A stretch of 64,000 bases of DNA from Streptomyces sp. CB02056 (GCF_001905545.1 NZ_LIPD01000021.1:61541-125540), one strand, 5' to 3'. Shown: positions 1-8,080, counted from the first letter of the stretch. A program made the numbers and translations. The notes: a model not told the origin generated them from the letters alone.

Positions 1-224
1 CGCGGCAGCTTGTTGTAGCGGATCGTGTAGCGGCCGCCGGACTGCTGCCCGCAGCGGTCGGCGGCCTGCTGGAGGGCGCCCGAGTCGTCCGGGAAGTTGT
101 ACCAGTTCAGGGTGACCGGGCCGCCGCTCCCACCGTCCCCGCAGCCCACCAGGGCGGCGGCGAGCACGGCCAGTCCGGCGGCGGCGCCCGCCCACCGCGA
201 GCGGAACGTGGGGACCCTCGGCAT
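1..224 (-). CDS. Sugar ABC transporter substrate-binding lipoprotein (N-terminal part)
   Basis: Only the first 74 codons are inside the window; the gene runs off the left edge. The start is ATG at 224 behind GGGAG. The product opens with Arg-rich residues, a hydrophobic Ala/Leu stretch and a lipobox ending LVGC followed by a Gly/Ser linker, so it is a lipoprotein anchored outside the membrane. The mature part begins VTLNWYNFPDDSGALQQA, which resembles family 1 extracellular sugar-binding proteins of actinobacterial trehalose/maltose-type ABC importers. Transporter partners would lie further left. The sugar cannot be told from this fragment. Confidence 0.75.
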   Translation of the reverse strand, partial: MPRVPTFRSRWAGAAAGLAVLAAALVGCGDGGSGGPVTLNWYNFPDDSGALQQAADRCGQQSGGRYTIRYNKLP

Positions 225-498
225 CGTTCTCCCGGGCTGAAAGGACCGGCTGGGGCGGAGCGCTCGGAACGGCGCGACCGGCACGCGGCGGTTCGGCCGA
301 CCCTAGCCCGGCGCCCCCGCCCGGCCCGGGCGTGCCGCGCCGCCGCCCGGCCGACCAGCCGGACGGCGGAACCGGGCCCCTCCCGTCACCCACCGCGACC
401 GGGGACGGCTCCGGGAGGCGCCGGTCCGGGTCGGCGCGGATACTGGCCGCACCGAGACCTCCGGGGGCTGGGGCCGCACCGGAACCGAGGAGCACGCC

Positions 499-1347
499 GT
501 GACCGGACCCGTCGTCGTCGGATTCGACGGCTCACCCGAGAGCCTGGCCGCCGCCGCCTGGGCCGCCCACGAGGCGCAGCGCCGCGGCCTGCGCCTGGAC
601 GTCCTCCAGGCCTGGCCCCGGCCGAAGCAGATCGCCCCCGGGAGCAGGCCCGGCGACCACTCCGCACTGGCACAACTCGCCGAGCGCGAGCGCGAGTTGC
701 GCACCCTCGCGCCGGAGGTCGAGGTCACCGCCGGCTCCGTGGCCGGCGATCCCGTCGAGGCGCTGGAGGCCGCCGCGCACGGGGCCGCCCTGCTGGTGCT
801 CGGCTCGCGCGGGCTGGGCACCCTGCGCGGCTTCCTGGTCGGCTCGGTGAGCCAGGAGGTGCTGCGCCGGGCGGACTGCCCGGTGGTGCTGATCCGGGTC
901 GGCGGGGACGAACCGGACGGCGCGGTGACGGTCGGCCTCGACCTGGCGCACCCGGCGGACGAGGTGCTGGCCTTCGCCTTCGAGGCCGCCGCGCTCCGTT
1001 CGGCGCCGCTGCGCGTGGTGCACGTCTGGTCCCCGCCGGCCGGCAGCGAGTACATGTCCTACGGGGCGATCGGCGGGCTGGAGGGCGAGGTCTCGGCCGT
1101 CGAGCACGACGGCCTCGCCCGGGCCCTGGAGCCCTGGCAGGCCCGGCACCCCGAGGTGACGGTGAGCACCGACCTGATCCGCGGCAAGGCCGCCGTCGAG
1201 CTGGTGGACGCCGCCGCGACGGCCCGGCTGCTGGTCGTCGGCCGCCGCATCCGGCGGATGCCGCTGCGCCACCACCACCTCGGCCCGGTGGCGCACGCCG
1301 CGATCCACCACGTGCACTGCCCGGTCGCCGTCGTCCCGCACGGCTGA
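499..1347 (+). CDS. Universal stress protein, two tandem UspA domains
   Basis: A 282-aa cytoplasmic protein made of two UspA domains (about residues 1-138 and 145-282). The first begins VVVGFDGSPES and carries the nucleotide-binding signature GSRGLG followed by GSVSQEVL, the G-x2-G-x9-G(S/T) pattern of ATP-binding Usp proteins. The second domain has a weaker version (VVGRRIRRM...) and probably does not bind ATP the same way. GTG start at 499 with GAGGAG just upstream. The length is typical of duplicated actinobacterial Usp proteins, which act in dormancy and stress survival. It is a single gene, divergent from the lipoprotein gene; the 274-nt gap between them shows no further gene. Confidence 0.9.
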   Translation: MTGPVVVGFDGSPESLAAAAWAAHEAQRRGLRLDVLQAWPRPKQIAPGSRPGDHSALAQLAERERELRTLAPEVEVTAGSVAGDPVEALEAAAHGAALLVLGSRGLGTLRGFLVGSVSQEVLRRADCPVVLIRVGGDEPDGAVTVGLDLAHPADEVLAFAFEAAALRSAPLRVVHVWSPPAGSEYMSYGAIGGLEGEVSAVEHDGLARALEPWQARHPEVTVSTDLIRGKAAVELVDAAATARLLVVGRRIRRMPLRHHHLGPVAHAAIHHVHCPVAVVPHG

Positions 1348-1408
1348 CCGCGCTCCTCCCGTACGGCCGACGGCAGCCGGGTAGGGCCGACCGGGTGGCC
1401 GGGCGCGC

Positions 1409-1414
1409 TACAGT
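1409..1414 (+). promoter_or_regulatory. -10 element of a probable leaderless promoter
   Basis: TACAGT sits seven nucleotides before the ATG at 1422 and no Shine-Dalgarno sequence precedes that ATG. In actinobacteria a TANNNT hexamer 6-8 nt before the start codon marks transcripts that begin at the A of ATG. This spacing argues for 1422 and against the upstream in-frame GTG at 1395. Confidence 0.45.
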
Positions 1415-1421
1415 CCGGTCC

Positions 1422-1985
1422 ATGAGTGAGTCCACCGCCCCGCCATTCGGGAACTTCGCCACCGCCGTACCGGCCCTGGAGCTCGGCGCGGAGCTCGCCG
1501 CGCCCGTCGCCGACGCGCTGAAGAACTGGGACGCGCCCGGAGCGGCCGCCTCGGTGCTCTACGTGGACAGCGACCCGGAGCAGGCGGACACCGCCGTGTT
1601 CTGCGCGGCCTACGACGTGCCGCCGGAGCTCTCCGCGAACTGCGTGGTGGTCGCCGCCAAGCGCGCCGGGGAGGTGACCCTGGCCGGGTGCCTGGCCCTG
1701 GCCACCACCCGGGTGGACGTCAACAAGGCGGTGCGCACCCACCTGGGGGCGCGCAAGGCGTCCTTCGCGCCGATGGACACCGCGGTCGAGCTGACCGGCA
1801 TGGAGTACGGCGGCATCACCCCCGTCGGCCTGCCCGGCGGCTGGCCGCTGCTGATCGACGAGGCGGTGGCCGCGGCCCCGTACGTCCTGGTCGGCAGCGG
1901 TCGGCGCCGGGGCAAGCTCATCCTGCCCGGCTGGGCCCTGGCGGAGCTGCCGGGCGCCCTGGTGCTGCCGGGCCTGGCCGGCTGA
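1422..1985 (+). CDS. YbaK/EbsC-family aminoacyl-tRNA deacylase-like protein
   Basis: A 187-aa cytoplasmic protein of the YbaK/ProX fold, whose members hydrolyse mischarged aminoacyl-tRNAs such as Cys- or Ala-tRNAPro in trans. Supporting blocks are ANCVVVAAKR around residue 70, the segment RVDVNKAVRTHLGARKASFA with the conserved Lys after a short helix, and the glycine-rich GMEYGGITPVGLP near residue 127, all in the family order. Length is close to the usual 160-180 aa with a slightly longer N-terminus. An upstream in-frame GTG (1395) exists but overlaps the -10 element, so ATG 1422 is preferred. Substrate specificity cannot be read from the sequence. Confidence 0.85.
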   Translation: MSESTAPPFGNFATAVPALELGAELAAPVADALKNWDAPGAAASVLYVDSDPEQADTAVFCAAYDVPPELSANCVVVAAKRAGEVTLAGCLALATTRVDVNKAVRTHLGARKASFAPMDTAVELTGMEYGGITPVGLPGGWPLLIDEAVAAAPYVLVGSGRRRGKLILPGWALAELPGALVLPGLAG

Positions 1986-1999
1986 CCGGCCCGCCGGCG

Positions 2000-2851
2000 T
2001 CAGCGCCCCCGGGGGGCGAGGCCGACCGGGCAGACCACCGGGGTGCCGTGCACCGGGTCGGTGAGGATCACGCTCTCCACCCCGTACAGCTCGCGCACCA
2101 GCTCCGGGGTGACGATGTCGCGCGGCGCGCCCTGGGCGGCCACCCGGCCGTCGCGCATGGCCACCATGTGGTCGGCGTAGCGGCAGGCGGTGGTCAGGTC
2201 GTGCAGGACGAGGACGACGGTGCGGCCGCGCTCGGCCGTCAGGCCGCGCACCATCTCCAGCACCTCCAGCGCGTGGCCCATGTCCAGCGCCGAGGTCGGC
2301 TCGTCCAGCATCAGGATGTCGGTGTCCTGGGCGACGGCCATGGCGATCCAGGCGCGCTGGCGCTGGCCGCCGGAGAGGGTGTCCAGCGGGCGGTCGGCCA
2401 GCTCGTGCAGGTCGGCGGCGGCGAGCGCGTGCTCGACCGCCTCGGCGTCGGCGGCGGACCACTGCCGCAGCAGGCCCTGGTGCGGCTGGCGGCCGTAGCG
2501 GACCAGGTCGCGGACGGTCAGCCCGTCCGGGGCGGTGGCGGACTGCGGCAGCAGGCCGATGATCCGGGCGATGGCGCGGGTGGACAGCGAGGTCAGCGGC
2601 TTGCCGTCGAGCAGCACGGCGCCGGAGCGCGGGGCGATGGTCCGGGCGAGGCCGCCGAGCAGGGTGGACTTGCCGCAGCCGTTCGGGCCGACGATGACGG
2701 TGACCTGGCGCTGCGGCAGTTCGAGGTCGAGCTCGCGCACCACGATGGTGCGGTCGTGGCCGAGGCTGAGCGCGCTGGTCGCCAGCCGGGGCGCTCCGAC
2801 CGTGGCCGTCACGGTCCCGGAGGATTCAGCGGTCGCGGGGCGGGCGGTCAT
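2000..2851 (-). CDS. Ferric-siderophore ABC transporter ATP-binding protein (FepC/FecE type)
   Basis: A 283-aa ATPase of the iron-chelate uptake class. Walker A is GPNGCGKST near residue 55, the signature is LSGGQRQRAWIAMAVAQ, Walker B reads ILMLDEPTSALD, and the switch His lies in VLVLHDLTTA. It powers import through the two permeases encoded just upstream on the same strand. Its ATG (2851) overlaps the end of the preceding permease by 4 nt (ATGA), so the genes are translationally coupled. The tail after the ATPase core (SVILTDPVHGTPVV...) is usual for FepC-like proteins. It is the last gene of the three-gene uptake operon controlled from 5.0 kb. Confidence 0.93.
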   Translation of the reverse strand: MTARPATAESSGTVTATVGAPRLATSALSLGHDRTIVVRELDLELPQRQVTVIVGPNGCGKSTLLGGLARTIAPRSGAVLLDGKPLTSLSTRAIARIIGLLPQSATAPDGLTVRDLVRYGRQPHQGLLRQWSAADAEAVEHALAAADLHELADRPLDTLSGGQRQRAWIAMAVAQDTDILMLDEPTSALDMGHALEVLEMVRGLTAERGRTVVLVLHDLTTACRYADHMVAMRDGRVAAQGAPRDIVTPELVRELYGVESVILTDPVHGTPVVCPVGLAPRGR

Positions 2852-3990
2852 GCGGTCCTCCGGGGACGGGTGGTGAGCAGCAGCCAGAGCAGGTACGGGC
2901 CGCCCACGACGGCGGTGACCAGGCCGGCCGGCACCTCCAGCGGCGACAGGAGGGTGCGGCCGATCAGGTCGGCGAGCAGGGTGAAGGCGGCTCCGGCGAC
3001 GGCCGAGGTGAGCACCGGCACGCAGCGCGGTCCGGCGATCCGGCGGGCGGCCTCGGGCGCGGCGAGCGCGATCATGCCGAGCGGTCCGGCGACGGCCACC
3101 GCCAGGCCCGCGCAGACCACGGAGACCAGCAGGACGCCGACCCGCAGGCCGCGCACCCGGACGCCCAGCCCGGTGGCGACGGCGTCGGAGAAGCGCAGCA
3201 GCGACAGCCGGCGGCCGAGCAGCACGGCGGCGGGCAGGCAGGCCAGCAGGCCGAGTTCGAGGTAGCCGACGGCGTCGGCGTCACGGCTGTTGAGGGTGCC
3301 GACCGTCCAGGCGTAGGCGGCGTTGGCGGAGTCGATGGCGGCGCGGGAGAGCATCAGGTTGGTCACCGCGCCGAAGACCGCGCCGATGCCGAGGCCGACG
3401 ACCAGGAAGCGGTAGCCGTTGCGGCCGGCCCCGCCGCCGAGGGCGAAGGCTATCGAGGCGGCGGTGGCGGCGCCCGCCAGGGCGGCGGCGGAGGGCAGCA
3501 GCTGGGTGGCGACGCCGGTGACGGAGGCGACCGCGAAAGCGGTGGCGCCCTCGTTGAAGCCGACGGTGTCCGGGGTGGCCAGCCGGTTCTGGGCGAGGGT
3601 CTGCATCAGGCAGCCGGCGACGCCGAGGGCCGCGCCGACGGCCAGTGCGGCCTCGACGCGGGGCAGCCGCAGCTTCTCCACCAGCAGCACGTCACGCGCG
3701 GTGCCGTCGCCGAAGGCCGCGCGCAGGGCGGTCACCGGGTCGAGGTTCGTCTCGCCGACGGCCAGGCAGACGGCGGTCACCGCGACCACGGCGAGCAGCA
3801 GGACGGTGCAGCCGAGCAGCGGCCGGACCGGGACGAGCACCGAGCGGCCGCCCAGGGCGAGCAGCCGGGTGCCGGGCGGCACGGGCGGCGCCGGCCGCCG
3901 GGTCGCGGCCGAGGGGCCGTCGGGTTCCACGGCGTTCTCTGCGTCGTTCTCTGCGGTGGTCTTCACAGGGGCCTTCACGGGGGCCTTCAC
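2848..3990 (-). CDS. Ferric-siderophore ABC transporter permease (FecCD family), second subunit
   Basis: FecCD permease of about 380 aa with the usual hydrophobic segments and the family block AALGVAGCLMQTLAQNRLA, followed by PDTVGFNEGAT and the late block LGMIALAAPEAARRIAGPR. It forms the membrane channel with the product of the gene before it. The start is uncertain: the frame stays open to 4044, but GTG at 3990 overlaps the stop of the upstream permease (GTGA) and is preferred; GTG at 3978 and 3966 are alternatives in a small VKAP repeat. The N-terminal ~60 residues are polar and low-complexity, longer than usual, and lie before the first membrane helix. Confidence 0.88.
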   Translation of the reverse strand: MKAPVKAPVKTTAENDAENAVEPDGPSAATRRPAPPVPPGTRLLALGGRSVLVPVRPLLGCTVLLLAVVAVTAVCLAVGETNLDPVTALRAAFGDGTARDVLLVEKLRLPRVEAALAVGAALGVAGCLMQTLAQNRLATPDTVGFNEGATAFAVASVTGVATQLLPSAAALAGAATAASIAFALGGGAGRNGYRFLVVGLGIGAVFGAVTNLMLSRAAIDSANAAYAWTVGTLNSRDADAVGYLELGLLACLPAAVLLGRRLSLLRFSDAVATGLGVRVRGLRVGVLLVSVVCAGLAVAVAGPLGMIALAAPEAARRIAGPRCVPVLTSAVAGAAFTLLADLIGRTLLSPLEVPAGLVTAVVGGPYLLWLLLTTRPRRTA

Positions 3991-4985
3991 AGCGCGGGCA
4001 TTCGGTGCGAGCGGACGACGGCGACCAGCACGGGGGCGCCGCACAGGGCGGTCATCACGCCGAGCGGCATCTCGTACGGGCGGGCGACCAGCCGGGAGGC
4101 CACGTCGGCGAGCAGCACGACGGCCGGCCCGAGCAGGGCGGAGACGACGAGCAGCCGGCGCAGGTCCGGGCCGACCAGGGCCCGGGCGGCGAAGGGCACC
4201 ACCAGGCCGACGAAGGAGACCGGTCCGGCGATCGCGGTGGCGGCGCCGACCAGCAGGGCGACGGCGGTCACCGCGAGGGCGCGGGCCCGGCGGGGCTTGT
4301 GGCCGAGGCCGGTGGCGACGTCGTCGCCGAGGCTGAGCGCGGTCAGCGCCGGGCCGGAGAGCAGCGCCAGCACCAGGCCGAGCAGCAGGACCGGCAGTAC
4401 CGCGAGCAGTTGGTCGGTGCCGCGGCCGGCGACCGAGCCGATGGTCCAGAACCGGATCTCGTCGGCGGCCCGGGCGTCGGAGAGCAGCAGCACGGAGGAG
4501 CCGGCGTTCATCAGCCCGCTCAGCGCCGCGCCGGCGAGCACCAGCCGGACGGGGTCGTCGCCGGTGCCGCGCAGCCGGGCCGCGCCGAGTGCCAGCAGGC
4601 AGCCGGCGCCGGCGCCCAGTACGGCGACGTACGGGCCGACGCTGGCGGCGCTGGCGCCGAGCACGATCGCGATCACGACGGCGAAGGAGGCGCCGGTGCT
4701 GACCCCGAGCAGGCCGGGCTCGGCCAGCGGGTTGCGGGCGGCGGCCTGGAGGACGGTGCCGGCCACGCCGAGCGCGAGTCCCACCGCGAGGGCCACCGCG
4801 GTGCGCGGGGCGCGCAGGTGGAACACGGTGAACCGGGAGTCGGAGTCGCCGTCACCGAGCAGGGTGGAGAGCGCCCGTGACGGTCCCACGTCGCCCGCGC
4901 CGAGCAGCAGGCTCGCCAGTACGGCGAGCAGCAGTATCGCGCCGGCGGGCAGCAGTCCGCGCAGCAGGAGTGATCGGAATGTCAC
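3987..4985 (-). CDS. Ferric-siderophore ABC transporter permease (FecCD family), first subunit
   Basis: A 332-aa FecCD permease. GTG at 4985 is chosen because GGGGAGG lies 6 nt upstream and the protein then begins at once with a basic stretch and the first membrane helix; the frame is open much further upstream without coding character. Family blocks are LALGVAGTVLQAAARNPLAEPGLLGVS (read as two adjacent segments) and GPVSFVGLVVPFAARALVGP. It pairs with the next permease and the ATPase to import ferric siderophore delivered by the lipoprotein divergently encoded at 5076. An iron box lies in the shared promoter region. Confidence 0.92.
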   Translation of the reverse strand: MTFRSLLLRGLLPAGAILLLAVLASLLLGAGDVGPSRALSTLLGDGDSDSRFTVFHLRAPRTAVALAVGLALGVAGTVLQAAARNPLAEPGLLGVSTGASFAVVIAIVLGASAASVGPYVAVLGAGAGCLLALGAARLRGTGDDPVRLVLAGAALSGLMNAGSSVLLLSDARAADEIRFWTIGSVAGRGTDQLLAVLPVLLLGLVLALLSGPALTALSLGDDVATGLGHKPRRARALAVTAVALLVGAATAIAGPVSFVGLVVPFAARALVGPDLRRLLVVSALLGPAVVLLADVASRLVARPYEMPLGVMTALCGAPVLVAVVRSHRMPAL

Positions 4986-5015
4986 ACCGGGCCTCCCCGT
5001 CAGGGCCTTACGTAT

Positions 5016-5028
5016 GGTTAGGCTAACC
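5016..5028. promoter_or_regulatory. Iron box (DmdR/IdeR-type operator) between divergent uptake genes
   Basis: GGTTAGGCTAACC is a perfect 13-bp palindrome. Extended to 5013-5031 it matches the actinobacterial IdeR/DmdR consensus TTAGGTTAGGCTAACCTAA at 16 of 19 positions by eye. It lies 31-48 nt upstream of the two start codons, so one site can repress both the permease/ATPase operon and the binding-protein gene when iron is plentiful. Confidence 0.85.
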
Positions 5029-5075
5029 TCAGAAAAACGGTTCGCCCGTAAACTACCATTTCTCGGAGAACACCC

Positions 5076-6038
5076 ATGCTTGGCACCCGCTTTACCAAGA
5101 CCCTGCTCGGCGCGGCCGTGGTCGGCGCCCTCTCCCTGGGCCTGACCGCGTGCGGCTCCTCGGGGTCCGGCGGGTCCGCGGGTGACTCCGGCTCCTCGTC
5201 CACCGCCGCCGCGAAGGGCGGCAAGCGCAGCATCGACACCGCCTTCGGCGCCGTGGAGGTCCCGGCCGAGGCCAAGCGGGTCATCGCCCTCGGCGACACC
5301 TCGCTGGACACCGCCCTCGCGCTCGGCGTCACCCCGGTCGGCACCAGCTCCAGCCGCGGCGGCACCACCGCCCCCGCCTACCTGAAGGCCGACAGCATCC
5401 CGCTGGTCGCCACGGTCAAGGAGCCCAACCTCGAGGCGATCCTGAAGGCCACCCCGGACCTCATCCTGGCCTCCTCCGGCATCGAGAAGTCCCAGTACGA
5501 CAAGCTCTCGGCGGTCGCCCCGACCATCGTCCCCAAGGCCGGCGACTGGCGCGAGGTGCTCGCCGTGTACGGCGACGCGCTCGGCCACAAGGCCGACCTG
5601 GCCGCCAAGCTGGACGCCCTGGACAAGCGCGCCGCCAAGGCCGGCGAGGGCAAGAGCGGCAGCGCCGTGGTGATGCGCTGGATGCCCAACGGGCCGATCG
5701 TGATGAACACCACCAACATGCCCGGCGACCTGCTGAAGAAGGCCGGCGCCGGCACCATGCCGATCGCCGACGGCCTGGGCGCCCAGCCCCACTCGGACCC
5801 GCTGTCCCTGGAGAACCTCAACAAGGCCGACGCCGACCGGGTGTTCGTCGCCACCCTGAACGCCGAGGGCGAGAAGGCCCTGGAGACCGCCCGCAAGCAG
5901 GAGGCCTTCACCCGCCTCAAGGCCGTCGGCACCAACCAGCTCATGGGCGTCGACGGCCAGGTGTGGAGCAGCAGCTCCGGCCCGATCGCGGCCGAGAAGG
6001 TCGTCGAGGACATCGAGAAGGCCTTCGGCGCGAAGTAA
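5076..6038 (+). CDS. Iron-siderophore substrate-binding lipoprotein (FepB/FhuD class)
   Basis: A 320-aa lipoprotein: basic N-terminus, hydrophobic core, lipobox LTAC with Cys26, then a Gly/Ser linker. The mature part is a class III binding protein: KRVIALGDTSLDTALALGV opens the N-lobe, NLEAILKATPDLILAS is the typical strand-helix, and the C-lobe ends with an IAAEKVVEDIEKAF helix. It captures ferric siderophore outside the membrane and hands it to the divergently encoded FecCD permeases. GGAG precedes the ATG. Expression is predicted to be iron-repressed through the palindrome at 5016-5028. The siderophore cannot be named from sequence; no siderophore biosynthesis gene is in the window. Confidence 0.93.
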   Translation: MLGTRFTKTLLGAAVVGALSLGLTACGSSGSGGSAGDSGSSSTAAAKGGKRSIDTAFGAVEVPAEAKRVIALGDTSLDTALALGVTPVGTSSSRGGTTAPAYLKADSIPLVATVKEPNLEAILKATPDLILASSGIEKSQYDKLSAVAPTIVPKAGDWREVLAVYGDALGHKADLAAKLDALDKRAAKAGEGKSGSAVVMRWMPNGPIVMNTTNMPGDLLKKAGAGTMPIADGLGAQPHSDPLSLENLNKADADRVFVATLNAEGEKALETARKQEAFTRLKAVGTNQLMGVDGQVWSSSSGPIAAEKVVEDIEKAFGAK

Positions 6039-6082
6039 CCGCGCCCGCCGGGGAATTCCCCCCCCCCCCCGGAGTTCTGAAT

Positions 6083-6113
6083 GGCCGTCACCGGAGCGGA
6101 TCCGGTGACGGCC
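6083..6113 (+). terminator. Intrinsic terminator-like hairpin after the binding-protein gene
   Basis: A perfect 13-bp stem (GGCCGTCACCGGA with its complement at 6101-6113) closes on a 5-nt loop GCGGA. It lies 45 nt after the stop codon of the siderophore-binding gene and before the convergent MarR gene. There is no clear U-tract, as is common for terminators in this GC range. Confidence 0.8.
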
Positions 6114-6158
6114 CTTCCGCCGCGGGCTCGGACCCCCGAACGGGTCGGCAGGGGCGGC

Positions 6159-6611
6159 TCAGCCCAGCAGCTTCGCCACCACCCGGTCGAGCACGCGGAT
6201 GTCCTCCGGCGGCAGCGCGAGCAGCGCGTCGGGCGGGGTGCTGAGGATCCCGGTGGCGATCGCGGCCTTCGCCTCGCCCTCCTCGGTGAGGTGGACCAGC
6301 TTGGAGCGCCGGTCGACCGGGTTGGTGATGCGCTCGGCGAGGCCGCGCCGCACCAGGTCGTCCACGATGACGCTGGTGTACGGCGGGTCCGCGCCCAGCC
6401 GCTCGGCCAGCTCCCGCAGGGTGATCGGGCCGGCGATGAGCCGGCGCAGCGCCCTGACCCGGCTGAAGCTCATGCCGAGGGCTTCGGCGACGCTCTTGCG
6501 GCGGTCGTAGCGTTCCAGCACGAGGGCGTTCATCCCCTGCCAGACCCGGGCCGCCGCTCCGGCCTCGCTCCCGCTCCCCTCCGGGTGCCCGCCGCTGTCC
6601 AGGCGCTCCAT
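6159..6611 (-). CDS. MarR-family transcriptional regulator
   Basis: A 150-aa winged-helix repressor. The DNA-binding part spans about residues 40-110: SFSRVRALRRL, PITLRELAERLGADPPYTS (recognition helix region) and the wing LVRRGLAERITNPVDRRSK with the DRR-x-K signature of MarR wings. Flanking helices would form the dimer interface. ATG at 6611 overlaps the stop of a truncated upstream reading frame by one base (TGATG), which suggests it was once the second gene of an operon whose first gene has been mostly lost. The regulated gene is therefore unclear. Confidence 0.87.
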   Translation of the reverse strand: MERLDSGGHPEGSGSEAGAAARVWQGMNALVLERYDRRKSVAEALGMSFSRVRALRRLIAGPITLRELAERLGADPPYTSVIVDDLVRRGLAERITNPVDRRSKLVHLTEEGEAKAAIATGILSTPPDALLALPPEDIRVLDRVVAKLLG

Positions 6612-6720
6612 CAGGCGTCCACCATCCCCTTCGTCCGCTCGGCTTCCTCGGCCGCCTCCTCGGCGGCGAGCCGCTGCGCCGCGCGTTCGGCCGTCGCCCG
6701 GGCCCAGCGGCCGGAAGTGA
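6611..6720 (-). pseudogene. 3' remnant of an unidentified gene upstream of marR
   Basis: The minus frame ending at 6611 encodes a hydrophilic, helix-like tail (RWARATAERAAQRLAAEE..., ending AERTKGMVDA). It has coding-like codon bias only up to about 6720; beyond that the frame has different composition and runs antisense to a transposase-like tail. Its stop overlaps the MarR start, as in a former operon. It may be the C-terminus of an oxidoreductase or transporter controlled by the MarR protein, but too little is left to name it. Confidence 0.35.
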
Positions 6721-6730
6721 GCGTACCGGC

Positions 6731-6850
6731 GCTGCGATCAATCTCGCTCGCATCGACGCCCACCTCACCGAAACACCACGAGCCCGCACCCGCACCAGCC
6801 ACTTCGCAGTACTCGGCCCCGCCGAGCTGATGCTCAGCGGGGCCGAGTAA
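6731..6850 (+). pseudogene. C-terminal remnant of a transposase (IS1182/IS5-like)
   Basis: Thirty-nine plus-strand codons end at TAA 6850. The peptide AAINLARIDAHLTETPRART, continuing RTSHFAVLGPAE, resembles the conserved C-terminus I recall for IS1182/IS5-type DDE transposases in Streptomyces (AAINL.R.DAWLT...P..RTSHF). No N-terminal part, terminal inverted repeat or target duplication is visible. It looks like the scar of an insertion followed by a deletion that also removed most of the gene before marR. The remaining 6851-6916 shows nothing further. Confidence 0.4.
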
Positions 6851-6916
6851 CGCCACCCCGAATTAACCAACAGCGTCAGTCCCTCCCGGCGGGGCGCGGC
6901 CGTTCGGGCCCGTGGG

Positions 6917-7273
6917 TCAGGCCTTCTTCACCACGCTGGACTTGAGCTGCATCGCACCGAAACCCTCGACGCGGCAGTCGATGTCGTGCCCGTCGACGCC
7001 GTCCACCAGGCGGATGTTGCGCACCTTGGTGCCGGCCTTGATGCCGGAGACGCTGCCCTTGACCTTGAGCGCCTTGACCACCGTCACGGTGTCGCCGTCG
7101 CTCAGCACGTTGCCGACGGCGTCCTTGATCACGCGCTCGCCGGCCGGCGCCGCGGCCTCGTCGGCCCCGCCGGGCACCCACTCGTGGCCGCACTCGGGGC
7201 AGACCATGAGGGCGTTCATCTCATAGGTGTACTCGCTGGAGCACTGCGGACACGGGGGAAGGTTGTCGCTCAT
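6917..7273 (-). CDS. PhnA/YjdM-family zinc-ribbon protein
   Basis: A 118-aa cytoplasmic protein. An N-terminal zinc ribbon has Cys8-x2-Cys11 and Cys25-x2-Cys28 (CPQC and CPECGHEW). The C-terminal PhnA domain shows VIKDAVGNVLSDGDTVTVVK followed by KALKVKGS and GTKVRNIRLV. Length and layout are those of E. coli YjdM (formerly PhnA), whose proposed phosphonate role is not established. The ATG at 7273 is preferred because the protein then begins directly before the ribbon. It stands alone between the transposase scar and the TetR gene. Confidence 0.9.
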   Translation of the reverse strand: MSDNLPPCPQCSSEYTYEMNALMVCPECGHEWVPGGADEAAAPAGERVIKDAVGNVLSDGDTVTVVKALKVKGSVSGIKAGTKVRNIRLVDGVDGHDIDCRVEGFGAMQLKSSVVKKA

Positions 7274-7394
7274 GGGATCAGGATATCCAGGCCGTACGGA
7301 TCCGGTCCGCGCGGCGATCGGCGAGGTCAGCGGGGGTTGCGCGCGGAGCGGCCGACAGCGGCGCGGACCGCCCGGCCGCCTGCGTTCCGCAGCC

Positions 7395-8057
7395 TCAGCC
7401 CGCGGTGAGCGCGAGCCGGATCCAGCGCTCGGACTCCGCGACCGCCGCCCCCACGTCGAAGGCCTCCGGCGCGGCCGCGGCCTGCACCACCAGCCCCTTG
7501 AGCAGCCCGACGAAGGCCGGCGCGAAGGCCACCGGGTCCACACCGGGACGCACCTCCCCGTCCCGCTGCCCCTGCCCGACCACCTCGGCCGTCCACGCCC
7601 GGGTCCGGGCGTCCAGCTCCGCCACCGCGCCGGTCAGCTCCGAGGCCCCGGCGAGCGCCTCGGCCCCCAGCACCACGAAGGCCCGGCCCAGGTCGGTCGG
7701 GTTGCGGACGCCCTCCAGGCAGCCGCGCGCGAACCCGCACAGCTCGTCGGCGGCCCCCGCCCCGCTGCGCGCCGGTGCGGCCGACGCCATCGCCTCGGCG
7801 AGCGCCGCCTCCTGCAGTCGCGCCAGCAGCGCGGCCTTGGAGCCGAAGTAGTGGGTGGCCAGGCCCCGGCTGAAGCCGGCCTCCTCGCCCACCCTGGCCA
7901 GCGTGACCCCGGTGCTGCCGTGCTCGGCGATCAGCCGGGCGGCGGCGGCGATCAGCGCGGACTCGGCCCGGGCGCGCCGCTCGGCCTGGGTGCGGCGCGC
8001 CGGCGCCTCCCGGAGCGCCCCGGCCCCACCGGTTCGGTCCTCATCGTGCGTAGACAT
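7395..8057 (-). CDS. TetR-family transcriptional regulator
   Basis: A 220-aa repressor. The N-terminal HTH (about residues 27-75) reads AESALIAAAARLIAEHGSTG, then VTLARVGEEAGFSRGLATHYFGSK, the classic TetR recognition helix with HYFGSK. The ~140-residue helical C-domain binds an unknown ligand. ATG at 8057. It is divergent from an alcohol dehydrogenase gene starting 100 nt away, with a CTTGTT/AACAAG palindrome between them, so it most likely represses itself and that gene. Confidence 0.9.
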   Translation of the reverse strand: MSTHDEDRTGGAGALREAPARRTQAERRARAESALIAAAARLIAEHGSTGVTLARVGEEAGFSRGLATHYFGSKAALLARLQEAALAEAMASAAPARSGAGAADELCGFARGCLEGVRNPTDLGRAFVVLGAEALAGASELTGAVAELDARTRAWTAEVVGQGQRDGEVRPGVDPVAFAPAFVGLLKGLVVQAAAAPEAFDVGAAVAESERWIRLALTAG

Positions 8058-8080
8058 GCCACCATGCTAGTGTGAACTTG

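Noticed and set aside
6611..6856. Intact 81-aa gene upstream of marR
   Set aside because: Only the last ~35 codons look coding; the rest is antisense to a transposase-like tail.
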